This document shows, one piece after another, positions 1-15,424 of a stretch of DNA of 64,000 nt. The DNA lies in NCBI RefSeq assembly GCF_000003815.2, contig NC_049988.1:20194700-20258699 (forward strand), written 5' to 3'. The stretch is from Branchiostoma floridae. Taxonomy: Eukaryota; Chordata; Leptocardii; Amphioxiformes; Branchiostomatidae. Both the position numbers and the translations under genes were made by a program. The notes beneath the pieces are model-generated. The model was given only the letters and a program-made list of their open reading frames with translations, was not told the origin of the DNA and searched no databases. Each line of letters opens with the position of its first letter. Position 1 is the first letter of the stretch.

Positions 1-960
1 TGTTTATTGTTTGCAGAATAGCTATATAGCGAACCATATATTTCTCTTGGAGGTGACGTGAAACATGTATAGTATTCAAAGTGCGTAGAGGTGGAAGAAT
101 GTACGCCGTGGCTGTGCGGACTTGTTTATTGTTTGCAAGAATAGCGAACCATAGATTTCTCTTGGAGGTGACGTGAAACATGTATAGTATTCAAAGTGCG
201 TAGAGGTGGAAAAATGTACGCCGTGGCTGTGCGGACTTGTTTATTGTTTGCAAGAATAGCGAACGATATATTTTTCTTGGAGGTGACGTGAAACATGTAT
301 AGTATTCAAAGTGCGTAGAGGTGGAAGAATGTGGGCCGTGGCTGTGCGGGCTTGTTTACTGTTTACAAGAATAGCGAACCATAGATTTCTCTTGGAGGTG
401 ACGTGAAACATGTATAGTATTCAAAGTGCGTAGAGGTGGAAGAATGTGGGCCGTGGCTGTGCGGGCTTGTTTATTGTTTACAAGAATAGCGAACCATAGA
501 TATTTCTTGGAGGTGACGTGAAACATGTATAGTATTCAAAGTGCGTAGAGGTGGAAGAATGTGGGCCGTGGCTGTGCGGGCTTGTTTATTGTTTACAAGA
601 ATAGCGAACCATATATTTCTCTTGGAGGTGACGTGAAACATGTATAGTATTCAAAGTGCGTAGAGGTGGAAGAATGTACGCCGTGGCTGTGCGGACTTGT
701 TTATTGTTTGCAAGAATAGCTATATAGCGAACCATATATTTCTCTTGGAGGTGACGTGAAACATGTATAGTATTCAAAGTGCGTAGAGGTGGAAGAATGT
801 GGGCCGTGGCTGTGCGGGCTTGTTTATTGTTTACAAGAATAGCGAACCATATATTTCTCTTGGAGGTGACGTGAAACATGTATAGTATTCAAAGTGCGTA
901 GAGGTGGAAGAATGTACGCCGTGGCTGTGCGGGCTTGTTTATTGTTTACAAGAAATCGAA
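1..960. repeat. 115-bp tandem satellite, about 8 copies
   Basis: Direct head-to-tail repeat. The phrase cttgtttattgtttgcaag recurs at 121, 236, 351, 466, 581, 696, 819 and 934, giving a period of 115 bp, with one 123-bp unit carrying an extra 8 bases (tatatagc). Units differ by only a few substitutions (for example gtacgcc or gtgggcc before gtggctgtgcgg). The array is cut by the window start. The period is not a multiple of three and the long open frame on the minus strand only reflects the repetition, so I do not call it coding. Confidence 0.95.
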
Positions 961-1262
961 CTCTAAATTTCTCTTGATGGTAAAATGAAACATGTATATG
1001 TATTCGAAGAGGTGAAAGAATGTGTTACCAAGGCGTCTCCATAGCGGACTATATTTTTTTCTTGATGTGACGTGAACCAATTTATGCATTCAAAGAAAAC
1101 TATAAATTTCTATTGAAGGTAACGTGAAACGTGGTTATGCATTCAAAGTGAGTGGAGCTGGCTCCATGGAGGTGGGAGGTTGGGCGCAGGGTTGTATTAA
1201 TACCTCTATGGAGCTGGCTCCATGGAGCTGGCTCCATGGAGGTATTAGTACAACCCCTATTG
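961..1262. repeat. Decayed satellite edge and imperfect hairpin
   Basis: Between 961 and 1150 degenerate fragments of the 115-bp satellite unit continue (caaagtg, gaaggtaacgtgaaac). From about 1186 to 1246 there is an imperfect inverted repeat: ggttgtattaatacctc on the left pairs with gaggtattagtacaacc on the right. The loop contains two direct copies of gagctggctccatg, itself partly palindromic. No protein or RNA gene is apparent. Confidence 0.6.
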
Positions 1263-1900
1263 AGTTAGCTTAGTCTGCCAGCAAAATTTGCCCATCAGAA
1301 TGCAGGAAATGTCATTTTAGAGGGTCAAGATTTCAAAATTTCCATGGTCCTCCTTGTGCCGCCTCGCACCTTTGGAACTCGAAATTCTGAAAATATGTTG
1401 GGGGTGGGGGATGTGTGTCAACCTCAAAGATCTGTTTTGCTAATAGAAATTTGCCCATCAAAATGCACAAAATATCGTTTTATAGAGGGTCAAGATTTCA
1501 AAATTTAGCCGGATCTCCTTTGCCACTCTATTCACCTTCGGTCATCGACTTCGCAAAAATATGTATCATGGCTGGGGGATGTGACGTGTCAACCTCAAAC
1601 ACATTTTTTACTGATAGAAATGTAATTTCACTTAGTTTTCTATAATAGCCAAAAAAACTGGCGTTTCAGGGGGACAAGATTTCAAAATTTTCCCGGACTT
1701 TCCGTCGGCGCTCGACGTGGCAAAAATAAGTTGGCTAGCGTCACCCTTATAAGCTTACGCTGAACCCCTGGGACTCTTTAATTAGATATGCCATTTAACT
1801 TAGCTTTGTTTGCCAGCGAAAATTTCCCTTCAAAATGCAGGGAATAGTGTTTCACAGAGTCAAAATTTCAATCTTTCTTGCGGAGCATGCCCCCACCTCT
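1263..1900. repeat. Dispersed repeat with internal units of about 180 bp
   Basis: Several diverged units share the phrases gccagcaaaatttgccc, aatgcaggaaat and agagggtcaagatttcaaa (near 1275, 1450, 1620 and 1800). The same units recur inside the transposon-like element at 59922-60804 and more weakly near 20500 and 21545, so this is a piece of an interspersed family and not a gene. No clear termini were found for this copy. Confidence 0.75.
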
Positions 1901-1914
1901 GTCGAGTGTTACCA

Positions 1915-2045
1915 GCCTTCCAGAATTTAGCGTAAACCGTTGTCAGCCTGTCTGAATTTAGCGTAAAACGTTGCCTGCCTTCGTGAATTTAACGTAAAGC
2001 GTTGTCGACCGTCCCGAATTTAGCGTAAAGCGTTGTCAGGACCCC
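1915..2045. repeat. 31-bp tandem repeat, 4 copies
   Basis: The phrase gaatttagcgtaaa recurs at 1923, 1954, 1985 (with one change) and 2016, an exact 31-bp spacing. It sits at the edge of the preceding dispersed repeat. Confidence 0.9.
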
Positions 2046-4060
2046 CCATGCAGACCCTCAGTACTAGAAAGGTGAGTGGTGGGCTGGTGTGGTGCATCAC
2101 AGCAAAGCCGATGGCACCCAAACAAAAGTAGTCTGTCCGCCCGATCAATCACACTTTAGACATGTCGTGACCTTGTTTGGCATGGGGTTAGTCTTAGTGA
2201 TGTATAACGTTAAAAAACAATGCCTGTGTATTTGTCTGTCCCTACCTGAGACTCTGCAAAATCAGCACGTTTACTAAAGAATTAAAGATGGTTGTGGAAC
2301 GAAAAAGACTTTGCTCAATTGCCATGAACCTATTTTATAGTCTAATACTTCCTTTCCACTAGGAAGGCGCTCTTTCCGCACTCTCTCTGCCACCTAAAAT
2401 TTGACAGATCGCTCAACGAATCGCATGTACAGAAAAGAAACGAATCTTTTTACTCCTTGTGCGTTTTGTTGTCTAGTCGGTCACACTTCTACATTTTGTA
2501 TGATGTACCTAGAAAGGGAAGGTTACACATACCCTATGTAGGTCGCCGTCTAGTGAAAAGAAGACTTTGTTCAAATGCTATGAAGCTATTTTTCTAGCCT
2601 TACCTTATGAACAGAGGCTCCAACTAGGCAGATACGAAGAGAACACTTCCTTGTCTACAGAGGTGGAGTTTAATCCTAAGGACTGACACTGGAGAGCACA
2701 GACTGGATATGCTATGCAGATCCACCATCCGGACATGGCTAGGGAGGCGTGTCTATTGGTCCGTGGCCATAAACCGGTTTTCTCGATGCGCATCATGAAT
2801 GGTTCTTGTGCATACGTACCAAACTAATTACTGTGGAATTCTAAAAGACGGCTTAGTTACCCTTGATATTATAATTGGCAGATATTATACAATCAAAAAT
2901 AGGTCACACTGCGTTACTTTACAAGACTTTCGCTTGCAAAAAAAAAAAAAAAAACACTAGTGGTTGCAGCCCCTGGTTGAAAAGGGGCGGTTGAAAATTA
3001 GAAGGAGAAAACGTCTACTATCCATAAATCCCTAGGGCAGGTGGAGGCTATTAGTAAGTAAGCATTGTTCGATCTGCAAACCCCATATACCCATATATGA
3101 GACGCACAAGCAGATGTATAGCACTGCCCAAGTAAAGAACACTGAAGTTAGGCCACAGTAAGTACATTTTATGGATGACATCAGCGCGCTCATTAATCTT
3201 CGCTTGATTTCAGAAAAGAAACCCATTTTTTCCTCTTCGGGCATGGTCAGACTGACCAAACCGGACAAACAACATGTTGTGTTGTACCCTAATGATTACT
3301 TGTAGAAGTGGCACTAGCGAGGTAGCCATGACGATAGTTGCAGAAGTAAAACTGGTTGTATATATTGTAAAAGTGCCACCAGTATGGAACCCATGAATGT
3401 AGTTGCCATGTTGGTAAGTGATACCAGAGTACCACACTAGTATCACTTTTACTAGTTCACTTCTTTAATACAGGATTGAATGCCTTGTTCATTGTGATGA
3501 CACGTTTTGTCACTTCAAATCTTGTTACGACGGTTATGGTGTCTATGTTTAAAATTTAGCCATATGTTTTTTTACCCACCTTTTTTTCGCGCTATCACAT
3601 TATTTTTGCACTCTGCATAGGATGCCATCCATACAATTTACTTGCTGTGGCCTTACTAGACATAAAAACGGTCAGATGGTTCAGGTAGCATTTATCCACC
3701 AACTGCAAGCTGGTTTAAAAGGGAACCTCCTTGCATCCAATATCATTCGTCAGTGTTGGTGTTTACTAAATGTAATGGCCTCCTTCACTCCTCTCAAATA
3801 GTAGTCGAGTTTAGTGTCCAGAATACTGACATTCCTGTAAGTGAAATTTCTTGAGTTGGATAAAAGTCTATTTTTCTCATCTTATCATGTAATTTACCAA
3901 CCCAGATGAACTTAAATGTTACAAAAAAACTTTATTCAAAGGAAAATTTGCGTTGATTCGGTGTGCTCCATTCCGCTAGCAATAACAGTTTATCTCAGGC
4001 TGTCCGGCATTATCTACATGTATTATTTATTTGTTTACATTGTTGACAAAGAACCATAAT
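2046..4060. other. No recognisable gene
   Basis: About 2 kb of AT-rich sequence. Only short open frames without family resemblance are present. A weak duplication links 2290-2345 and 2550-2600 (gactttgctcaattgccatg against gactttgttcaaatgctatg). Could include downstream sequence of the sulfotransferase gene on the minus strand. Confidence 0.5.
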
Positions 4061-4064
4061 GATT

Positions 4065-5092
4065 GTACAGTTCTATGGAGGTATCTACAAGTTCCTCCGC
4101 TGACCGCACAGGACGGACCCTAACAGTGACATGGTCTTCTTACATTTTTCTTGCTCGGTGTCCAGACTAAAACAATGTTGACATATTCCGGTGGGTAACT
4201 TTTCTTCAGTTGGATAACAGTTTATTTTCTCATCTTATCATGTAATTTACCAACCCATATGAACTTAAATGCTAAAAAAAGGTAATTCAAATGTACATTT
4301 GTGTTGATTCAGTTCCCTTCAGTTGATCTCAGGCTGTCCGACATTACCTACTTTATTGTAGACGAAGCACCATTGTACAGTTCTATGGAGGTATCTACAA
4401 GTTCCTCCGCCGACCGCACATGACGGTACCCTAACAGTGACATGGTCTGCTGACATTTTTCCTGTATCATCTTCACGTGAGCAAAACTCAGCGCGAACCT
4501 CCATCCCCCCGCCCTTTCCTTGGAGCGCCGGCGGGTAGAATACGGGGTTCTATAGAACATAGTTCTAACGTTCTATGCGGGCTCGAAAGTTCGATTTTGT
4601 GTTAAAATTGTGCTAGTTTTTTTTCACTCTTATTCGCTCCGTACAGTTCTATCGAGGCATCTACAAGTTCCTCTGCTGAGCGCACAGGACGGTACCCTAA
4701 CAGTGACATGGTCTGGCGGCACTTTTCTTGTATCATATTCACTTGAGCAAAACTCAGCGCAAACCTCCATCCCCCCGCCCACTCCTTGGACCGCCTGCGG
4801 GTAGAATACGGGGTTCTATAGAACATAGTTCTAACGTTTTATGCTGGCTCGAAAGTTCGATTTTGTGTCAAAATTGCTAGTTTTTTTCACTCTTATTTGC
4901 TCCGTACAGTTCTATCGAGGTATCTAAAAGTTCCTCCGCCGACCGCACAGGACGGTACCCCAACAGTGACATGGTCTGGCGGCACTTTTCTTGTATCATC
5001 TTCACTTGAGCAAAACTCATCGCGAACCTCCATCACCCCACCCTCTCCTTGGACCGCCGGCGGGTAGAGAAGGGCGTTCTATAGAACATAGT
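4065..5092 (-). pseudogene. Tandem copies of the CHST last-exon 3' end
   Basis: Reading the minus strand, the C-terminal part of the sulfotransferase exon (from STRRRSKE through WRFALSF, MIQEKC, MSLLGYR, SAEELV to SIELY) is repeated downstream of the real exon with a period of about 265 bp (landmark gaacatagttctaac at 4555, 4821, 5084). Copies lie at about 4870-5092, 4602-4826 and 4319-4560; a further fragment lies near 4065-4160. The copies start inside the exon, so they lack its splice acceptor. The frame is kept except for one TGA (replacing GGA) in the copy nearest the gene, but copies 4602-4826 and 4319-4560 have lost the SIELY-stop and read on (SIELYGAN, SIELYNGA). Each unit begins with the perfect palindrome gttctatagaac or a one-base variant. 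Confidence 0.85.
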
Positions 5093-5164
5093 TCTAACGT
5101 TCTATGGGGGCTCGAAAGTTCGATTTTGTGTCAATATTGCTAGTTTCTTCACTCACTTGTTTGC

Positions 5165-7571
5165 TCAGTACAGCTCTATCGAGGCATCTACAAGTTCCTC
5201 CGCTGACCGCACATGACGGTACCCTAACAGTGACATGGTCTGGCGGCACTTTTCCTGTATCATATTCACTTGAGCAAAACTCAGCGCAAACCTCCATCCC
5301 CCCACCCTCTCCTTGGACCGCCGGCGGGTAGAGAACGGGGCCCGGCCGGGGCCCGACGCGTTGGTGTTTCCGCGGATCCATCTGTAGACGGCCTTGTGCA
5401 GAGGCAGGCCGAGCGACTTGTGCAGCTTTCTCATCTGTTCTACGGGTGATGCGGCCACGTCCTCGAACCGCAGTAGCGTGTAGTGTCCAACTTGAGAAAG
5501 GAACAGATCACAGAGGTAAAAAGCTTCCGGAAGATTCTACGAAGCACATACCGAGACAGCATCTCAACTACTGAAGTATGGAATACAATAAAACAAAACT
5601 TCGGTCCATACGAAGACCTCTTAACGTCGACAGTAAAGTACAGAAAAGACAACTGACTTGAAGAGGTAAGGCTTTGGGTTATGGTTACAGCCAAAACTAT
5701 CATGCAGGTAACCTAGGAAAGAAGAAAGAGGGGTAGACAACGGAAAAGATGGGAGAATAATATTTGAGAACTTGGATGGGCATGACACACAGGATCACAA
5801 AGAAAAAAAAACCCGAGAAGGATGCAGACAGCTGGTTGCCAGATATTCTGTGGTGCCCCCAACGGTCAAATAGTTAGGCTAAGAGAGATGACATGATGGT
5901 GGCTTAATACCGGTCACATTAGGCGAAAATCGATCGGACGACGAGTCTGCGAGCTCTAAATTACGAGGAGGCATGACCCTGATGCCGACGAAGAAATAAA
6001 TAAACGGCTGAGTTCCCCCCTTCCCGTCAGGGTCATGCCTCCTCGTAATTTAGAACTCGCAGACTCGTCGTCCGATCGATTTTTACTACATACGGGGTAT
6101 TATTTACGGGGGTAGCTTACGGCTAACGCTACCTGTTGTGGCGTTCTTAAGGTTTCTCAAGATCGACTCGCAGAGCCCCTCTACTTCGCCCTCGTCGATG
6201 TCGTCATCAGAGAACGTGGTGACGTTGTCCTTCCTGTGATGACGTAAGGCGAGGCGTGACGCAATGGTTCCCCGCGGGTCTCGCACCAGGTGGACAACTC
6301 GGAGATCCAAGTCAAGGTCACGTTCGATCGGTGCAAGGTCACTTATGTTTGCCAGGCGAATCGTCTTGATTACCGTGAAGCGTCGAGTTCTGCATGCTCT
6401 ACCCAAAACCTCTGCCACAAGCTCCTCAGGAATCGGACATCTTAAACCGGGTTCGGAATCGTTCCTGGCCAGTTTCTTAAAACTTTTGCACAACTTGAGA
6501 AGGACCTTAGACTTCGTGGACGCGCCAAAAGTCTTGTTGTTCAGGTAAAACGGCATAACGTTCACGATGTTCTTAAAGTCACAGGCCAAGATTCCTTGAA
6601 GTAATCTTAACTGTTCTGCTCCTGAGACGTCGTGAGTCTTGTTGGGGTGGTTCTTTAAGGCCCAGAGAGGTTCGAAGACGTAGAAGACGTCAGGATGCTG
6701 GTTGAACAGCTCGCCTACAAAGGACGATCCGCTCCGCATCTGGGTGAAAATCAGGACTGCGGTTCTGGGCGGGCGATGAGCAGATATCCTCGGCTGATCG
6801 GACGGTACGCTGTGAGAGGTAGATGAAAATTAATCTACCGTAGCCTAAGATAGTATCAAAAGTTGGCAGAGTTTGGCTAATTATGTTTGGCTACATAATC
6901 AATTGGGCTACACTGTTTAGCAAGGCCGACTTCACTCCTCTGGCAGCTTTTAATGCTATCTTAGGTTACCGTAGCATCTGCTTGGAGATTAGATGAAGAT
7001 CGTCTCAACATTATCACTCTATCAATTGACAACTGATATGTGTATATTACACTGTGAACCACGTCGTTATCATATATTACACTGTGAACCGCGTAGTAAA
7101 CATCGCATAAAATATGACTGTAACGTTATATGTGGAAACACGTTTTGTGACCGCATCTGTGAACAACGACACTTACCGCTGCAGTACAGTGTGAACTGTC
7201 GTTGATGAAGACGACAGACGGTGACGTTCAAAATGTCGGTAGATATAAAGCTGTCGTTGTGTGAAAACAGAGTGACTTGCTCAGAGTCTGGCAATTGCCT
7301 CTTCCCTCATTACCTCAATAAAAATGATCCTGCATGCCTATTTGAGCTTTCATGAATAAATAAAGGTTGGAAAAAGTCTCTTAATTCAGTGACGTACCAA
7401 CCTGAGGAAACTATTGATGGACGGTAAGATGTTTACTTCCCGATAGGCTGAAAGGCTCGTAGTTCTTCCTTTAGGCAGATGAAACACCACAATGTTGTAA
7501 TACAGGAGAACGAAGATTCCGGACACTAGGGGCAACGCAAGGAGCTGCCTCGTTTGTCGTAGTGACAACAT
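5165..7571 (-). CDS. Carbohydrate 6-O-sulfotransferase (CHST family), 3 exons
   Basis: Golgi type II membrane enzyme expected to transfer sulfate from PAPS to a 6-hydroxyl of Gal, GlcNAc or GalNAc in glycans. Exons: 7571-7402, 6809-6133, 5490-5165; donor and acceptor phases fit exactly and give 390 aa, the usual family length. Exon 1 has a short cytoplasmic end and a hydrophobic anchor at residues about 9-29. Exon 2 carries the 5'-phosphosulfate loop RSGSSFVGELFNQH (residues 82-95) and the 3'-phosphate motif LVRDPRGTIASR (231-242). Exon 3 has LLRFEDVAASP and the C-terminal MIQEKC...MSLLGY...SAEELV...SIELY signature. These motifs are diagnostic for the Gal/GalNAc/GlcNAc 6-O-sulfotransferase group (CHST1-7); I cannot assign the exact member. 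Intron 2 holds a palindromic MITE, intron 1 another MITE. Degenerate copies of the last exon follow downstream. Confidence 0.93.
5906..6100. mobile_element. Palindromic MITE (family A), copy 1
   Basis: Long terminal inverted repeats: tcacattaggcg and cgatcggacgacgagtctg on the left pair with the end of the element, through aggaggcatgaccctga. A second copy with the same structure lies at 43776-43965. Small loop between the arms (gccgacgaagaaat...). Lies in intron 2 of the sulfotransferase gene. No coding capacity. Confidence 0.9.
6831..6991. mobile_element. MITE family B copy with 9-bp target duplication
   Basis: Termini taatct...gcttggagatta. Flanks are gatgaaaat (6822-6830) and gatgaagat (6992-7000), a 9-bp direct repeat with one mismatch. 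The interior shares aagatagtatcaaaagttggcag with the fuller copy at 19464-19636. The left end has lost the ccaagcagatc segment. Lies in intron 1 of the sulfotransferase gene. Confidence 0.85.
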
Positions 7572-8720
7572 GATGCTCTCTGGAAAATAAAGAAACAGTC
7601 ATTTAAAGTCCATTCACTTGGAACGAGCCGAACTCTTGTAGATCACCTTAACAACGGTGATCTGTGTCTAAGAAACGTTAATCTCAAAGCAGATATTGGG
7701 ATGGAAAATTGTTTTGAGTAGACATGGTTGCTGGGAAGGGATCGAAAACGTCACGAATTTCGCCCCAAATATCTGCTCGGAGATTGTGGAAAGACGCTTC
7801 GCTAGTTTGTTGATCTAAAAAGGGACGACAAGTGACTTAAACAACCCGGCAAGTCACCCAAACATCCCCGCACGGTGTAAACAAGGGGCGATCTGACGAC
7901 ATGTGGAACAACTCAACAGGCTCTCAACACGTCTATTTCTGTTTAAGTACAGGGAAATGCCTGAGTTTTATGTGTGTTTTTGTTGTAAAGCTTGACATTC
8001 AATGGGAGTTTGGTACTTTTTTCTGAGGCCGAATCAAAATTTGAAGCGTCATATGACGATAGAGAGCGTAGTCGACATCTGTTTCTTAGCTGTGACCATT
8101 TTCAGTAACCGCGATTTGTGAAGGTGAAATATTTCTTTCCTTATTCAATGTACACTGAACACTGAAATCATTCTGTCGTTTGAATACATGTACTTTGAAA
8201 CAGCATTAGGGGATCATAGTTCCAAACATTCATTCAATTTTCCTCTTCTACTAACAATGAGAATATCAACACGTTTTTAAAAAAACCTTACCATTGTACC
8301 TAATTATTTTATAGTCATACCGTTCTATGAAAATCTAGAAGTGTCCCCATCTACGTATACAATATATACGAAAACCTACGGTTATTTAAAGGCTACCATA
8401 CATACGTACATTCTTACCTTTCCGGCCAGCTCCGCCGCATACCTTGTTGCCTCTGGTTTTTAGTTCACAATGGACCATAAACAAAGTGACAGGACCTAAA
8501 TCAGGAATGAAAAAACTCGGGAATGAAACAATCCCACTTTGTCAGCCTCCATGCCATACTTCACCGCGTTCCACGTTTTCCAAGTCTCGATGCTTGAAGG
8601 AGCCACGCTTTTGAAATAATTAAATAAATAGGTATAGGGAGGTCCTTGGGCAACTGGGAAATAGTACAATCGGCCTAATCCAGATCCTGCAATGGCATAA
8701 AATAGCACCAAACTAGCTAT
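7572..8720. other. Upstream region of the CHST gene, no gene seen
   Basis: AT-rich, no coding signature on either strand. It should contain the promoter and any untranslated first exon of the sulfotransferase gene, but I see no motif that fixes them. Confidence 0.4.
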
Positions 8721-8724
8721 AGCA

Positions 8725-8838
8725 AAAGAGTGCACTCAGCCAATATGTGTCCATTTGCCATGTAGCTAAACAACTCCTAATCCGGCTTCACTCTTCTGCC
8801 AGCTTTTGATACTGCTACCGTAGGATCTGCTTGGAGAT
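8725..8838. mobile_element. MITE family B fragment
   Basis: The right half matches the family at 19464-19636 (ccggcttcactcttctgcc, gataccgtaggatctg-like stretch, gcttggagatt). The left terminus is missing. Confidence 0.7.
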
Positions 8839-8839
8839 T

Positions 8840-10160
8840 CGAATCGGCCAAGTAAACTGAATAATACGTCGCAAGAGTTAGCTGGCCATACAATTACTAT
8901 TTGTAACCTACGAGTTACTAATTGTGATTCTAGGGCCGGGTACAAGTATTTAGCCCTTTGGCATATTATCATTATTATTGGTAGAGACTAGTGATTGTTT
9001 ATTGTCGGTGTTTGTGTTCAGTTCATCTTGTGTTTCATGTGTTTGTGTAAATGTTTAGAAAACAATTCACTTTACAATAATTCATGAAATTACCTTACCA
9101 CGAGGGCCATATCTCTATTCTTATCTGCCTTCATTTCTGAATTACTCGCAAAGCAGTACGGGTAAGGGGTGAGGCCTGCCATCTATGATTTTCTTATTGC
9201 TGTTATGTCTGGTGCCTACCACACTTACATCTGAAATCTCTCTTGTCCAATATGTCCAGCAGTGAAATTGCAACTGTGAAAAATAGGAATGACCTGACTT
9301 GTCATTACCATAATACTGAGTTTGAATTAAAAAAAAACAGAAACATATTTGAAGAACACTGACATGTTCATTGAAATGTTTTATCTTCATACAGACAGTT
9401 TTGTATCTACTATACATTAATTATGAGCAATGGAAATATACAGCAGTAAAACAAAGTACAGTCTAACTTGGCTTTTTACAGCAACATTTTGTCTTTATTA
9501 TGAGATTCGGTTAGAAATATTTGATTGTGCGTTATTTTTGTTTTGTTTTCATGGCCCAATTTGCAAAATGAAATAACATGTACTCATGATTGGACAAATC
9601 TGATTTTGTACATATGTATGTATCAGTGCCTCTGACTTCATCTGCAGAAGTACCACCTGGCCATAGTGGACAGTTTTTTCTTCCAAATTGTGACATGCAA
9701 TGATAAGTACTAGTTTAATACCAACAAAATATCAGAACATCTTACATTAGAGCCTCATCTTGGCACTGCTTCACAAAATTTCATGACAATGCTGGTAAAA
9801 TCCTGCTAACCCACAATTATGCAAGTAACAGAAAACAATACAGGTCATTGCATCATCTGAATGTTTCATAGAAACAAGATTATCAAGAAATACACTGTAA
9901 AGACATAAAAATAAAAATCTACAAACACACCATTACATACGAAATAATGCTACATTTCACCATTGGCATCATGCTTACTGGACTTTCTTCAAAAGAGGCA
10001 GTTACAACACAAAACATAGATACACAAGATAGGATTCAATTGCTATTGTACATAGCTGTCCTTTTAATCAATGATCTTTACATTATTGTTGTATGATTTT
10101 CTTTCCATTTGGATTTATATGGAGGACCTTTCTGAGTCCTTGTAGTCTTGATTGCTTCTT
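8840..10160. other. AT-rich stretch, possible C1orf50 downstream sequence
   Basis: No gene recognised. It lies downstream of the C1orf50 homologue on the minus strand. A minus-strand AATAAA lies near 9493-9498 and could belong to its transcript, which is speculative. Confidence 0.4.
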
Positions 10161-10179
10161 TTTGATCTTGATATTTTAA

Positions 10180-11199
10180 AACTCATCTATAAAATGACAA
10201 ATAAGTGTCTGTATCCGTAGCTAGTCCTAGCTGTAGCCAGGTTTCATCAGCGGCCCGAGTGATCGCTTCCTTCGCGTTCAGGATTCTGTCGATGGTTGTG
10301 TAAATGGCAGAGAAATTGTGGTCTAAAACGCGCCAAAACGAGTGCCTAAAACTATAACTAGTCCTGATAGTCAGGCTTGGTTTTGTCATCAGCCCATGAA
10401 ATGGCTTCCTTCGTGTATGTAGATGGTTGTGTCAATGGCGGAGAAGTGGTGTTTTCTTAGATGAGCTTTTCTCTAAAACACTAAAAGACTTGTTGGAGGA
10501 GCTTTGTTCTATAAAATGACAAAAAAAGTGTCTGTTAACAGTAACTAATCCTGGTAGTTGGGCTTGGTTTTATCAGCGGCCCACGTGATGGCCTCCTTTG
10601 TGTTGAGGAGTCTGTCGATGGTTGTGTCGATGGCAGAGAGGTGGTGTTCTTTTAGATGTGCTTTTTTCTAAAACATGACCCAAAAAAGTGTCCATTGGCT
10701 ATAACTAGTCCTGATAGTCAGGCTTGGTTTTATCAGCGGCCCACGTGATGGCCTCCTTGGTGTTGAGGAGTCTGTCGATGGTTGTGTCGATGGTGGCGAG
10801 GTGGTGTTTCCTAGATTATTTTCTGGTGTTTTTTCTAAAACATGACAAACGAGTGTCTATAAAGTATAACTAGTCCTGATAGTCAGGCTTGGTTTTGTCA
10901 GCGGCCCACGTGATGGCCTCCTTGGTGTTGAGGAGTCTGTCGATCGTTGTGTCGATGGTGGCAAGGTGGTGTTTCCTAGATTATTTTCTGGTGTTTTTTC
11001 TAAAACATGACAAATGAGTGTCCGTTAACTGTAACTAATCCTGATAGTCAGGCTTGGTTTTGTCAGCAGCCCACGTGATGGCCTCCTTGGTGTTGAGGAG
11101 TCTGTCGATCGTTGTGTCGATGGTGGCAAGGTGGTGTTTCCTAGATTATTTTCTGGTGTTTTTTCTAAAACATGACAAATGAGTGTCCGTTAACTGTAA
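10180..11199 (-). pseudogene. Tandem copies of the C1orf50 last-exon 3' end
   Basis: Six units including the real exon share gtcaggcttggtttt at 10374, 10561, 10721, 10886, 11051 and 11216; the three intervals nearest the gene are each 165 bp, the outer ones 160 and 187. On the minus strand each unit re-encodes the final residues of the protein (TIDTTIDRLLNTKEAI, then WAADKTKPDYQD and a stop) with the frame largely intact in the inner copies and decaying outward (RILNAKEAITRAADE in the outermost). A potential acceptor (aataatctag) precedes the inner copies, but it would put the sequence out of frame with exon 3. I regard them as non-coding duplicates or 3' untranslated sequence. Confidence 0.85.
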
Positions 11200-14351
<3,152 letters not shown>

Positions 14352-15140
14352 TTCTGCTTGCGTTTACCACGGATTTATAGGAATTCTCGGGAAAAAGTGG
14401 CGTGGACTTCTTCCCACTGTCGCAACACCGGCGTAAATGATTCCCAATGCGGAAACCGTGCTTTATATAGTATCAACCGCAACAAAACATGAAGAAATAG
14501 AATCGTAGACAATAAATTACTTTTATGGACATTCCAAGTCAAATGATGTAACAATTATACACAATGAATTACTTAGCTGAACATTTAGGCTATAAAAAGT
14601 AATGTTAAATGTAACTAATCTTTAATATTCTTCTATAAAAATCTATAATTTGCGTTTGTATGTACTGGCGGACTATCACACTACAGAAATAGGGGTGCTC
14701 CATTGTGTAACTCCAGATTACGTAAATCCTGTTGTGTAACATTGTCATTTTGGTTGTCTGATAATTGTGCCAACGGCTTCGTGTAATGAATATTTATAGA
14801 CGATTTATCCATGATACTTTTAATACCATCGTTATTTTTCATCCATAAAAATATTCTGATATCAACCTCCTTTCAGTCTGACTGCTTAAAAATTCTAGTA
14901 GCTGAAATAGATTGTAGAATGGTTTAAATCAACTTGTTAGATATGTTGTAACGTTAGAGTTATTGATAATGATGTGTGATGTTATATCACCATTCCTGTG
15001 TAGTTGTCTGTCCCTACTTGTAGACTCAGCAATGCTGTCGGAGTGTCTGTGTAATGTACTTTGTCACACTTGCTAATAAATAATCTCACTGTCAACTCTT
15101 TGTATCTGCACTTAGTCTCAAACCTTGTAAGGAGTCATTT
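14352..15140. other. Intergenic region upstream of C1orf50
   Basis: No gene seen. It must carry the promoter of the C1orf50 homologue; gcgtggacttcttccc...cggcgtaaatg just upstream is the only GC-richer part. An AATAAA on the plus strand occurs near 15076 without an identifiable plus-strand gene. Confidence 0.4.
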
Positions 15141-15141
15141 A

Positions 15142-15303
15142 AATCTACAAGCAGGAATCTTGCGTTGGCATAAGATAATGCCATAAGCTGGCGAAGGAGT
15201 TTAGCCATGATAGCCAAATGAAACTGGCCATCCTCTGCTGGCTAAACTCCTTCCCCAGCTCATGGTATTGTCTTATGTCACCACAAGATCTGCTTGGAGA
15301 TTA
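15142..15303. mobile_element. MITE family B copy
   Basis: Ends aatctacaagcagg and gatctgcttggagatta. Inner inverted repeat ataagctggcgaaggagttt / aaactccttccccagct. Matches the family at 19464-19636. Confidence 0.8.
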
Positions 15304-15424
15304 TCATTTATATACATGTATAAAGGAATATTCAACTTTCTTTTAACCCCCTTGAAGTGCTCTATTCTTTAGCAACCATTATAGCCTTTTGAGTTATAGA
15401 GGGTTTGAATTCCGTTCAAGCTGT

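Noticed and set aside
1-960. CRISPR-like regular repeats or a repetitive protein gene
   Set aside because: The whole unit is repeated with no unique spacers, the period of 115 bp is not a multiple of three and the context is animal; it is a satellite.
6264-6548. Plus-strand open frame inside the CHST gene
   Set aside because: Antisense shadow of the sulfotransferase exon carrying the PAPS-binding motifs.
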